From contig JBCAQO010000006.1 in the NCBI GenBank assembly GCA_039111635.1, positions 1,426,001 through 1,490,000 on the forward strand: a stretch of DNA of 64,000 nucleotides, in the 5' to 3' direction. The notes under the pieces were generated by a model. That model was not told the origin of the DNA. It did not search any database and was given only the letters and a program-made list of their open reading frames with translations. This document shows positions 33,288 through 43,900 of the stretch, one piece after another. Each line of letters begins with the position of its first letter. Position 1 is the first letter of the stretch. This DNA is from Heterobasidion occidentale (taxonomy: Eukaryota; Basidiomycota; Agaricomycetes; Russulales; Bondarzewiaceae). The translations under genes and the position numbers were made by a program.

Positions 33288-34622
33288 GCGGCTTGCGCGG
33301 CTTGGGCTTGGGCGTGGGCCTGCATCTGCGCGTTGTGTGCGGCCGTGAGGGCCTGTTGGTGCTGTTGTTGGTGCTGCTGCTGCTGCTGCTGTTGGTGGAG
33401 ATGATTTTGCTGCTGCTGCTGCTGCTGCTGCTGCTGGGCGTACGTGGACGGGGGCGGGCCGCCGCCGCCGCCGCCGGACGCGGCGTGCCGCGCGTGCGGG
33501 TGCGCGTGGGTGTGCATGCCGTGGTGCTGGGGCTCCGGGACGTAGAGCGCGTGGGCGTGCGCGCCCGGTGCCGGGCCGCCGCCGCCGGGGGCCGCCCTGG
33601 TGCGGGTGCGGGTGCGGGTGCGAGTGCGAGTGCGAGAGGGTGTGGTAGGGCATGTTGACGCCGACGCCCATGAGCGCGGGGGGCTGCGGGCTGCGGCTGC
33701 GGCGGGGGCGCGGGCGGGGGCTGGTGGACGGTGAGCAGGAAGGGCTGCTGGATGTGCTGCTGCTGCGGGTGGTACTGCTGCTGCTGGTGGTGGTGCGAGA
33801 GCGGGGGGGCCGGGTGGACGGGGTGGAGCTGGTGGGAGGGGTGGCGCGGGGGCTCGATGCGGACGGGGGACAGGAGCGGGCGGGGGTCGGGGTCGACGAG
33901 CATGCCGGGGCTGTCGTCGGCCGCGTCGTCGTCCGCGTCGTCGAGGTCGTCGTCGTCGTCGTCGTCCACGAGGCGCAGGGTATGCGCCGCGGAGCCGTTG
34001 GCGGGCGCCGCGGCGGAGCTGGGCCCGGGGGCGGGGGCGGGGCCGTCGGTGGCGAGTTTTTGGGCTGCGATTTCGTCGGCGGTGAGGAAGCGCCCGCCAG
34101 GGCCGCGGGGGCGGCGCATGGCGTGTTTGTGGCGGGACTCGTGGAGGTAGGGCTGTGGGGGATGGATTTTTTTTTTAGTTTAGTGAGGGATTCTATTTTT
34201 TGGGGGGGGGCGGACCTTGCGCTGGCGCGAGAGCCTGTGTACCTCCTCGAGGCGGGCGCGTGCGACGCGGCGCTTTAGGATGCGGTAGTACTGCTTTGCG
34301 TTGACGTAGAGGGGCTCGTCGTCGATGGGGACGTCGTCTGTCGATGGGCGGCGGTGTGCGGCGGCGGCGGCGGCGGAGGAGGAGGGGGGGTCGGGTGTGA
34401 GTGCGGGTGCGGGTGCGGGTGCGGGTGCGTGTGCGGGTGCGGGTGCGGGTGCGGTGCGGGTGGGGCATCTGGGTGGGGTGCGGGTGCGGGGAGGGGGACG
34501 GGGTTGCGCTGGTAGAAGTTGTAGAGGTGTGAGGAGGGGTGCTGCTGTGCGAAGAAGGGGGGGTGAGTGTGTGTGCTGAGCGGCGCGTAGGACGGGAACA
34601 GCTGATCGACGACGTCGTCCAT
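32987..34622 (-). CDS. HAP2: CCAAT-binding factor subunit Hap2/NF-YA
   Basis: Exons 34622-34216 and 34152-32987 read leftward. The conserved core is unmistakable: subunit-association helix PLYVNAKQYYRILKRRVARA, the intron, then the DNA-contacting PYLHESRHKHAMRRPRG and GGRFLTADE. As part of the NF-Y/HAP trimer it binds CCAAT boxes and, with Hap4/HapX-type partners, controls respiration and iron genes. Start MDDVVDQLFPSYAPL at 34622. N-terminal His/Pro repeats and a long C-terminal Gln/Ala/His-rich region surround the core. The frame must change three times, each at a G/C run (34384-34390 one base short; 33678-33683 and 33587-33591 one base long). Length would be about 520 residues. Head to head with the SAP gene, 129 bp apart. 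Confidence 0.85.
33372..33436. repeat. CTG/CAG trinucleotide tracts coding poly-Gln in Hap2
   Basis: Two near-perfect trinucleotide tracts (33372-33390 and 33408-33436) encode glutamine runs in the minus-strand protein. Likely to vary in length between strains. Confidence 0.8.
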
Positions 34623-34751
34623 GATTGGCTCCGTCCCCTCCATCCCTCGCAGCGTCCTCCACCAGCCACAGCCTACCGTACACGTGACCCCGCCGCTCTC
34701 CCACGCCGCACACATCCCACCGACCGACCACCACCACCACCACACGACACC

Positions 34752-36510
34752 ATGGACGCAAAGCTGTAAGCCCCTGCAGCCGCTGTCGCGCCCCGCCCCC
34801 TCTGACCACCCTCCCCACACAGCAAAGCCCTCAAGGTCGTCGACCTCAGAGACATCCTCGCAAAGGCTGCCGTCCCCGTCCCCGCAAAAGCCACCAAGCC
34901 CGACCTCATCGCCAAGGTCCTCGCCAGCCCCACCGCCCTCGCCCTCTACGCTCAAAAATACTCCCCCACCCCCCACCCACCGCCGCCCGCCTCCAAGCCC
35001 GCGCACCCGCACTCGACGCCGCTCGCAGCCGCCCCCTCGCCTGCGCCCGCCCCCCCGCTCCCCGTGCGCAACGACGACTTGGTCCGTCCCGGTCTGTTCC
35101 TCCCGCCTCTCTCCGCTCACTTCTCTCCCCACCGACCCAGCTCGCGCCCCCAGAAGAGTGCGTCCCCCGTCCCCGTCCCGCTCTCTCGTCCCTTCCTCTA
35201 ACCCATCCCAGAGTCGACTGGAACGTCGACGACACCACCCCCTCCATCGACGACGCCCCCGCGTCCCCGCCCAAGCCCAAAGCCCCCGCGCCCCACCTCG
35301 TGAGTCGCTCCTACGCTCCCCTCTTCTCCCTCGCGCTCACACCCCCTGCAGCCCAAAGCCGCGGCGGCACCGTCAGAAGCTGCCCCTGCGCCCGCGCCCG
35401 AACCCGCCGCAGACGACGACGCGGAGCTCGCCAAGCGCAAGGCCCGCGCAGCGCGCTTCAACATCCCACTCGTCCAGCCTGCGCCCCCGCCCGCCGCCGC
35501 CGCCGCCTTGACCCGCTCGCGCAGGGCCCCACCCGCCGCCGCCTCCGCCGCCTTGCCGGACGTGCGTGCTCCCCCTCCCCTCCCCTGTGCTTGTCCCCCC
35601 GCCGCGCCACTGACGATCCCAGCAGGACCCCCACAAGCTCAAGTCCCGCGCAGAGCGCTTCGGCATCCCCGCCGCTCCCGCCCCCGCCCTCGCCCCCGCC
35701 AACGGGGCTGCCTCTGCCGCTGCTGCCGGTGCGCCGCGCGGGCGCGCACGCATGCGCGGCACGAAGCGCGCGGCGCCGCCCGCGGAGGAGGTCGATGCGG
35801 AGGAGGCCGAGCGCAGGCGGAAGCGCGCGGAAAGGTTCGGAGGGGGCGTCGCCGCGGTGAGTGCGCGGTCGGGGTGAGCGGCATGCGGGGCGCGGCGTCG
35901 TCGTGTGCTGGCGTAAAGGCGCGAGGCACGAGGCTGCACGCGCGGCGCCTGTTGCGCCGCAGCGACGCGGAACGCTTTTGTTTTTCTGTTCTTGTTTGTT
36001 ATCTACGCGTCTGCTCTTCTGTCGCGCGCGCGGCGCGCGCGTGCGCGGCGTTCGTAATGCATTGTTTTTTCTCCCGCTCTCTGTGTCTCTCGCGGTGCAC
36101 GCGGCGGTCGTGAATGACTGCAGGTCTTTTATGCGCTCCCTGTCTCGGTTTTCTCGCTGGCTCTCGCGTTCGCTGAACAGACCGCACGCACGCACGCCCC
36201 GCGCAGCCCGATGCGCACCACGACGACGGTGTGCGACGACGCGGAGCTCGCACGGCGCAGGGCGCGCGCCGTGCGGTTGAACGCCCCGCCTACCGCCGTC
36301 GCTGCGCGGCCAGAGCGCGGCGCGCTGGCGGTCGTGGGGGAGGTTGTGGAGATCGACGCGGGGGAGGCGACGCGGCGAAGGAGGCGCGTGGGGCGGTTCG
36401 GAGGGGGCGCGGTGCCCCATGGCGGGTGCGGTGGGTGCGATCGACGGACTGAGGGTCGTGCGGGCGTCGCGGCACTACACTGGAAAGCCTTGACTTGGGG
36501 AAGTTGGTAG
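34752..36510 (+). CDS. THO1: SAP-domain RNA-binding protein, SARNP/Tho1 type
   Basis: Exons 34752-34765, 34823-35081, 35141-35157, 35212-35299, 35352-35561 and 35626-35856. The SAP motif lies at residues 5-40 (ALKVVDLRDILAKAAVPV ... KPDLIAKVLA). After an acidic EEVDWNVDD stretch come spaced Arg-rich repeats typical of SARNP/Tho1: ELAKRKARAARFNIP, KLKSRAERFGIP, AERRRKRAERFGG. Family members join the TREX mRNA-export machinery through the DEAD-box protein Sub2/UAP56. If exon 6 is not spliced, the stop is TGA 35875-35877. However, 36181-36430 encodes another diverged repeat (DDAELARRRARAVRLN) in phase with splicing of a 324-nt intron 35857-36180. I include it to the TAG at 36510 with reserve. 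Exons 1 and 3 are only 14 and 17 nt. Confidence 0.8.
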
Positions 36511-37575
36511 TTGGAACTTGGCCTGTACAGTCGGGCGCGAACGCGAGCCCGAGGCTCCTGCGCGGTGTGTGCTCGTCTACTCGTGCCGTGTCGAGGCGGG
36601 ACGCTTTTTTTTTGCGCATATTCAACGTATGAGTGTCTGGTACAGTGCTCCTCCTCGGTCAGAGGTCAGAGTATACTGTGAACGGCCGGCAGCTGATGGC
36701 AGGTTCTTGGTTTCGTGCTCGAGTGGCCCGTGCACAGTGCAGCGTGCGCGAGGCCGGTGTCCCCGAGCGCTGAGCGGGGCGGTGAAGCGGTGATGTGGGC
36801 GGTGCGGCTGCGCCGTTCTAGGCGAATGAGTATTGTATGTGCGCGTGCGTGCGTATGGATAATATATATGAGTGTACGGTATGTATGTGGACGCGCTCGT
36901 TGGGGACGAGACTCAGAAATAGCAGGTGCTGTGCTGTTACTGCTGTACCGTACCCGGCGCGGTATCTACAGCGCGCGAGGATGCCTGTTTGGGACGGGCT
37001 GCGTTGATTGACGGGGGATGGAAGCGGGGCGAGGTTGATGGTGGGTGGGCAGACTGCACGCAGCGCAGGATGGAGGACATGAGTTGGATTGCAGAATGCT
37101 CTACGTACAGCTGTAGTCGAGAGCCCGCGTGCCGGCGGCGGGAGCGGGGCAGCGGCGGGGCGCAGACTGGGCGCGGGCGTTCGATCGCGCTCACGCTCGG
37201 GCAACGAGGTGATCTCCGCGAATCATTCACCGCAGCCTGGCATGCACGGCGTGCACCGCCCCCATGTCTCACCCGCGCCTACAAAAACGCGCCTGCAGGC
37301 TGCCCGCACGCGTCTTGTTGACTACAGACGCCCTTTTCTCTGCCGACGCCTGAGCCGGACAAGAACTGAACCCTCGGGGCTCGATTAGGCGCTGCCCTCC
37401 CACCCTCACGTAGGCTTATTGTTGTCCGCCCTCCGCCCACGAGCGCCTCTTGTCCTTGTTCAACACACCCTTCTGCACCGAGCCCGCGAGCGCGCGGCTA
37501 ACCGCATACCAACTCAACTACGAGACACGAACGAACGAACGAACGAACGAAACGAAGAATACGAAGGTCGAAGCG
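36511..37575. other. Intergenic region, no gene seen
   Basis: About 1.1 kb of GC-rich DNA with only shadow-type open frames. The right end is the promoter and leader of the 4-TM gene. Confidence 0.5.
37527..37550. repeat. (ACGA)6 microsatellite in a 5' leader
   Basis: Six tandem ACGA units end 25 nt before the ATG of the 4-TM gene, so the repeat probably lies in its 5' UTR. Confidence 0.85.
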
Positions 37576-38872
37576 ATGGCGAGCGAGAAACGAAAGGGGG
37601 CGGGGGCGGGGGCGCTGCGCGCGGTCCGGCGCTGGGTGTTCGAGCGGCACCGGTTCTGCTGCTGCCTGCCCGTGCGCGTGGGCGTGATCGTGATGTCGCT
37701 CGCGAACCTGCTCGTGTCGGGCCTGCTGTCGGTCGTCTGCTGGTGGGAGGTCGCCGGTGCGTCGTCTTGGCTCTCGGGTCTTGGGAGTGGGGCGATGGCT
37801 GATGCGGGTGGCGGCGCGCAGCGAATCGGACGCTGGACGCGGGGGAGCGCGGGGCGTTCGTGGGCGCGGGGCTCGTCGAGTCGCTGCTTGCGCTGCTCTC
37901 TATCCTTGGGTGAGCGCCACACACATACTCCCTCTCGCTTCCGCCCATCTCATCGCACCACACCACACCGCGCCCGCGCGCGCAGCTTCGTCGGCGCGGT
38001 GGTGCGCAAGCAGAGCTTCGTGACGGCGTACTGCTACGCGCTGTACGCGCACTTCGTCGTCAACCTCGCCGTCGCGTCGTACTTCCTGTACGTGATCCTG
38101 CACGCGGAGCACGCGGCGGCGGTGCGCGCGTGCCAAGATGCGATCGAGGACGCGGGCGCGCAGGGCCAGTGCTTGGGCCTGCTGCGCTTCGCGGCGGGGA
38201 TCTATGGCGGGCTTGCGGGGGGGCTGCTCGCGCTGGAACTCTGTGCGTCTGGGCTGTTGCGTTTTCTTTCTGTTTTTTTGCTGGCTGACGTGCGGGCGGG
38301 CAGACGGCGCGTTCATGGCGACGCGGTACGTGCACCAGGTGAAGCACGAGAAGCGGAAGCGGAGGGCGCGCGCGGAGGGGGGGCTGCAGCTGCACGAGCG
38401 CGGGGCGAGCGACGGGGTGGGGCTGATGGGCGGGTACGTGCGGTATACGGACGAGAACGGCGAGTCGTGGTACGATCGGGTGGGGACGCCGCTGAGGGGC
38501 GAGGCGGAGGAGGACGCGCGCGCGCACCGTGGGGGGCTCGCGGACGGGTATTATGCGGCGGAGGGGGGGTATTACGGTGGGGGAGGGGGGACGCCGCGGA
38601 GGGAGGGTTTCAGTGGGGCGGAGGAGTATGCGAGCGCGTATAGAGATCGGGACGGGGTTGGGGCGGAGCACGAACACGAGCACGAGCACGCGCACGAGCA
38701 GGACGGCCTGGATGACGTTCCGAGCGTTGTGCCGGAGAAGATGAGGTCCAGGTTGAGAGAGGACGCGAGCAGCGACGAGGAGGAGGGGCCGGCGGAGCCG
38801 CTTCTGTCTGCGCCGAGTTCCGAGGCGCACCCGCCTGCGTATCGCCGCGACGACGGCGGGGGGCCGCGATGA
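37576..38872 (+). CDS. Four-transmembrane protein with long cytosolic tail, function unknown
   Basis: Exons 37576-37756, 37822-37909, 37986-38242 and 38304-38872 give 364 residues. There is a short basic N-terminus with CCCLPVRVG, then four hydrophobic helices (VGVIVMSLANLLVSGLLSVV; AGLVESLLALLSILGFVGAV; ALYAHFVVNLAVASYFLYVI; LLRFAAGIYGGLAGGLLALE). These are followed by YRYV-like and basic KHEKRKRRAR sequence and a 170-residue polar tail with Gly/Tyr, EHEHEHEH and acidic SSDEEE segments. The tetraspan layout resembles basidiomycete proteins of unknown role found in endomembranes. A Cys-rich entry to helix 1 could be palmitoylated; that is inference. No enzyme motif. Confidence 0.8.
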
Positions 38873-39093
38873 GCTAGCTGAACGGGGCGCTGTTTCTTGT
38901 TGTCACGCTATTTATCTCAATTTCGCTACGGGTGTGTGTTGCATAGAATATGAACTGTGGTGTCCTGCATAAGTGCAAGTGCAAGTGCGACTAGGTGCTG
39001 TGCGCCGGAAGAGGCGCGTGGGTGTGTACACAGGGTCAAACAAGACGGCGGCACGCGGGCGCTGAGCTGTGGCCGACCGCTATCCTACATGTC

Positions 39094-40227
39094 ATGCGCA
39101 TTCGGTACCATGCCCAGCGGACGCACATCATCGACTCGGTGAGCAGCCCCGTCCGTCCTTCGCAACCGCGAGCCCGCCGTCGTCCATCGCTGATCTCCTC
39201 GATGGCTCGCTTTCGCACACCACCCCCACCCCACCCCACCCGCACTCCGCATATCCCCGCGTACTCCCAATAATCATGGCACACCGCGCCAGCTCGAGGT
39301 CCTGCTCTTCCAGCTGCACGTCCTCTCGTTCCTCCAGGCGCCGTCCCTGCTGGGCCTCGTCACGCGCTGCGCGTCCCAGCTCCAGCTGTCCAAGCCGCGC
39401 GACGCCGACCCGAAGCGCACGCTGCGCTTCTGGTTCTTCCTCATCCTGCTCTTCAACTTTGGCAGCCTCTGGACGCACGCGGCGCAGGGCGCGCCCGAGG
39501 GCAGGGGCGTCGTGCTGGACTTCATCGGCATGGGTGCGTGCGCTCCCACGTCTCGCTGATGATTGAATATTGAATGCTGAATGTGTGTGTGTGTGTGCGC
39601 ACGCGCGCGAACAGCGTATAGGCCGAGCAGAGTGCAGCTCATATTTTTGGATTGCGTCATCGTCTTTCTCTCCCTGCTCATCACGACCCTCGCATACGAG
39701 ACGTCCTACACCCTCGCGTCCCATCCTCCAGCGCCCTCCCTGCGACAAACACCGATCTTCCCGCCGCCGCCACTGGCATCGCCATCGACCCGCTGCAGCC
39801 CCTCCCGGCCCACCCGCGCCCCGCGACGCCGCCAGACCCCGCGCTCGCCCCGTGCGCCGCGGCATCGTCGTCCCGGACCGCCGCCGGCACGGGCGCAGAG
39901 GCCCTCGTCGTCGACGTGCGCCTCGCCGCCGTGACGCGGCACCTCCGCGATCCGCCGCCGCCGCCGCCCCCGGAGCGCGCGGCCGGCGGGGCGCTGCTGC
40001 CGCTGCCGAACACGGCGGGGTGGCCGCTGTCGGAGAGCCTAAGGATGCTGATGCGCGCGAGGAATGCGGGGGCGCGGGGGGCGGCGGCGGCGGCGGCGCC
40101 GAGTGGGGAGCAGGGAGGGCAGGGGCAGGAGGAGAGGCAGGAGGGGGGGCAGGGGCAGGGGCTGGAGGGGGCGGGCGGCGGGTCGCGGAGGTTGCCGGGG
40201 AGCATTGATCCGGATGATGGGGGATGA
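39094..40227 (+). CDS. DUF1746 membrane protein (Dsc E3 ligase subunit 4-like)
   Basis: Exons 39094-39138, 39293-39533 and 39615-40227. The N-terminal half matches the DUF1746 pattern: HAQRTHIIDSLEVLLFQLHV, SFLQAPSLLGL, RTLRFWFFLILLFNFGSLW, GRGVVLDFIGMAYRPSRVQL, FLDCVIVFLSLLITTLAYE. That makes three or four membrane helices. Dsc4 belongs to the Golgi/ER Dsc E3 ubiquitin ligase that cleaves SREBP in fission yeast. The tail is polar and Ala/Pro/Gly-rich. A frame change around 39715-39722 (one base short) joins the helix part to the tail; with it the gene totals 299 residues. A GT microsatellite lies in the second intron (39580-39597). Confidence 0.75.
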
Positions 40228-40367
40228 GGGAGCTTGAGGAGCATGGAAGGTGTTTTTTTGGGTCTGAGGTAGTTTGTACACGGTATTTACGACACGACTG
40301 GACTGTTTTCTTGTATGGAATGCGTGAGGAGCGCGCGCGCGATACTCTGCTCTGTAGATGTCGAGGT

Positions 40368-40635
40368 TTACCACTTGCGTTTCATCTATAGCAAGTGCGG
40401 GGTGAGCGCGCGGTCGTTGAGAGATAGAGGGAGAGAGAGCACGCACGGCGGTGCGGAGACAGGCGCCGAACTTGTCGAATTCTGCTTTGCAGCTGTCCTT
40501 GCGGACGTCGGTGTAGGTGGCGACGATGCACTTGCCGTAGGCGGAGGCCTGTGCGGCGCAGGTGGACGTGGAGTGGAGGGCGAGGCGCTTGAGGGGCGTG
40601 GACGCGGAGGCGGAGGCGGCGGGGCTGGCCTGCAT
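40368..40635 (-). CDS. Twin CX9C mitochondrial protein, NDUFAF8-like
   Basis: Exons 40635-40447 and 40385-40368 (18-nt last exon MKRKW) give 68 residues. It has two CX9C motifs: Cys26/Cys36 around AAQASAYGK and Cys49/Cys59 around KAEFDKFGA. Twin CX9C proteins enter the mitochondrial intermembrane space through Mia40 oxidation. The 'AYGKC...CKAEFDKFGAC' pattern fits NDUFAF8 (complex I assembly) better than Cox or Cmc proteins. The N-terminus is Ala/Ser/Lys with no acid. Tail to tail with the DUF1746 gene, and head to head with FMP27 (302 bp). Confidence 0.85.
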
Positions 40636-40937
40636 GGTGTTCGACTGCTGGAGAGGAGGAAGACTCGGACGCGCCGGGGCTGGGAAGGGGGATTCGCATC
40701 ACGTGGGGCCCCGGACACAGTCTCCGCGTCCGTTGCAGCCTCAGCAGGCTTTCTGCCCTGTGCATGCACCTCTCGCCCCCACTAACACACCGCTAACACA
40801 TTCACGGCGACCCACACGCCCTCACACACCCGTTTCCCACTCGACGCTGCCCGTCCACAGTGCCCACACAGGCACCACCTTCGACGGAGCTCTGCTCTGC
40901 AGCCCCAATCATTTGACCCCGTTCTCTTCTCGAAGCG

Positions 40938-43900
40938 ATGCTCGACCCCGTCTTTCTCGTCACTTCCATTCTCATCGTCGTAGCGACCCTCCTGTTCCTC
41001 TTCTTCTGGAACCGCTTCGTCGGCTTCCTCCTCAGCGTCATCCTCCGCATCGCCTACTGGAACGAGGGCGGCGCCAGTATATGGATCGAGCTCGGTACGT
41101 CGCGCGTGTCTTTGTACCTGTGCGCGACGGCATGCTGGGTAATTCCTGGGCTAAACGAGGCGACGCGCGGCAGGCTCTTTGCACCTGTCCTTGCGCGCGG
41201 GCAGGCTGCTCTTCAAGGACGTGCGCTACCACTCGAGCAGCCAGACCCTCAAGATCGTCAAGGGCCAGATCAGCTGGCGCTACTGGATCCGCGCGCCCAC
41301 GCTCGCCGAAGACCTGCACCCGCACGCAGGCGGCGAAGGCGTCGACGGTACGTCCCCGTCGCTCTGGCCCCACCTGACTTCGCGCCTCAATCTCGATGTT
41401 CGCGGCGTGCGCTAGGCAGGAGTAGCGCGTCCATGACGAACTGCCGCATACACACGTCCGTCGAGGGGCTCGAGTGGTTCATCTACAACCGCAGCGCGGC
41501 GTTCGACGCCATCGTGGAGCAGATGGCGAACAAGGAGCCGCCACCGCGCCGCTCGCGCAGTTACAGCGCGGGCTCGCAGGACAGGCCGCTCCACCCGCCC
41601 TCCGCCGGCACCGAAAGTACGCGCCTCCCTCCCTCCGCCCCGCTCCCGATCGCGCGCGCTCACTCTCTGCAGCGGACCCCTTGTATCCACCGCTCGCGCG
41701 CACGCAGACGATCCCGCTCAAGCTCAAGACCCCGCGGTTCGTGCGCCGCGCGCTCGCGCGCCTCCGCGGGCAGCTGCCGAACCTCGACCCCAAGTCGCTC
41801 CTGCCCGTCAGCTTCGAGGGCACCAAGGGCGCGATCCTGTGCGGGAACGCGTCGACCCCGTCCGTCCTCGTGGCCGAGTTCCAGCGCGCCGAGGGCATCT
41901 TCGGCATCGTGCCCGTGCGTGCGGTTCCCCGCGTTCTGTTGTTTTTGGGTCATCGAACCCGGCGTCGCTGACGTCGGCGCACGCTTTGCAGGCGAGGTCG
42001 GAGCACGATCTGTACAAGCAGATTCTGAACATCAGGGCGGAGAAGGCGTCCATCAGGTTTGCGGAGAACGATGGGTACAAGAGTCCGATGGTCGCGACGG
42101 GCGCGAGCCTGCACGACGAGATCGCCAAGACGCAGTGAGCTTTCCGTTCGACGACGTCGCGACGTCGGCACTGAACTCTGTCTGGCGCGCGCAGGCCGCT
42201 CTCCCATCGCCTCTCCCAGCTTCTGTCGTTCTCCGCGTTCGCGAAGCTGTGGCGCCACGCGAAGCTGAGGGCCTTCGTGCACGCGGCCGTCGACGCGCCC
42301 AAGGCGAGGGGCGCCGGGGCGGCCATCCACGCGGGGAGCTTCCGCACGCGGCGGAAGCTGGCGCCGCCCCAGGCGAGCGACGCCGTCGACGCGTCGGCGG
42401 GCGCGGGCGCGGACGCGGACGTGCAGTACGCCGTCCAGCGCCAGATCTGCGAGGCGCCCGTGCTCGAGCTGTCGTACTACGCCGACGCGGTGGGCTTGGT
42501 GCCCGAGGACCGCGGCGCGCGCGAGGCGGCGCACGAGGGCTGCGATATCGGCAATGGGGATGCGCCGCCTGAGTGGGGGCTCGACCTTGTCGTGCACGGT
42601 GGGTTCTTGCGGTACGGGCCGTGGGCGGATCGGCAGCGGTGCGTGTCGCGCGAGCGGTTTTGTTCGCGGGGCTGAGCGCGGTCGTTTTGTTGTTTCTTGC
42701 GTGTGTAGGGCGGAGCTGCAGCGGGCGTTCTTTCCGGCGGCGTATCAGGACGCGAAGCAGGCGGCTTTTTTGAAGGCCGGCGAGAATCGGGTGTGGACGA
42801 CGTTGCGCGTGTTCGTGGAGCTGCGCGGCGGGACGACGCTGTACATCCCGTTCCGGGAGGCGTCCAAGGTGCGTGGCGTCGGCGTCGGCGTCTTTATCCC
42901 CGCTTGCGCTTGCGTTGACTGTGTGTGGCAGAACTGGCAATGGGACGGCAAGGTCAAGTGTGCGAGGCCGAAGGAGCGCGAGGCCGCGTACATCAACGTC
43001 AAGGCCGGGGACGACTCGACGATCAGCTATCTGATGCCGATGGTCGCGGGCCCTGAGGGGTACGACCCGCTGCTGGAGGTCCACCTGGACACGGTGGTCG
43101 TCTCGACGAGCTTGAACGACATCCGGCTGTTGCGGGCGGAGTCCTGTCGCGTGAGCGCGTCTCACTTTCAAAGTGCTGCTGATAGGGCGCTGATGGTGTG
43201 AGGTCAGGTGCAAGGGAACATGCATTCTCCGCTCAGTGGAACGCGGATCGGCAGTGGAGGTTCGGGGTGTCGCTGCGCCAGCCTGTGCTGTACCTGCTCC
43301 GGGACCACATCAACATGCTGACGGACCTGAGCAAGGACTGGACGTCGGGGCCTCCGAGCAACTATTTTACGTGGGTCCCGATGCGGTACGCCGTAGACCT
43401 TGACCTGCGGAACTACGAGATCAACACGTATGTGAACGATCAGAACATCATCGACAAGCCGCTCATCAGGGACGAGAACGGTGGGCACCCGGACCGTCTT
43501 GGGTTCCTTCGACGTGGTCTTATTTTTATTCACGTTTGCAGCGCTGTTGACCCTCCGCGGGTCTGTGCTGCGGAACGAGAACCTCATACCCGCGGACAGG
43601 TTTCGCCCGCCGTTCACGACGATCACGTTCGCGATCGACGCGCCGGACGTCGACGTCAGCCTCACGCTGCCGCGCTGGAACACGCACCGGGTGCACGCGA
43701 CGGAGCCCATCACGAAGCTGGGCCGCATCGGGCTCCTGCGCCTCGCGGCGTCGTACCACTACTTCGCGGACGTGCGGCCGGACAGCGTCGAGCAGCTGAA
43801 GCTGGACTTTACCGTGAGCCCGCGAGCCTCTGCGATCGATCGGGGAGAGGACGGACAGTGACGTGCTCTCCCTCGCTTGTTTTGTTGCAGGCGAAGGACG

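Noticed and set aside
33041..34278. Long + strand frames with Val/Gly/Leu/Cys runs
   Set aside because: Antisense of the HAP2 repeats (poly-Gln reads as poly-Cys, Leu or Ala); not a protein.
35458..36420. 320-codon minus-strand frame
   Set aside because: Antisense shadow of the SAP-domain gene and its flank; no motif.
42053..43225. 390-codon minus-strand frame
   Set aside because: Antisense shadow of FMP27 exons in very GC-rich DNA; the + strand is clearly coding with conserved peptides.
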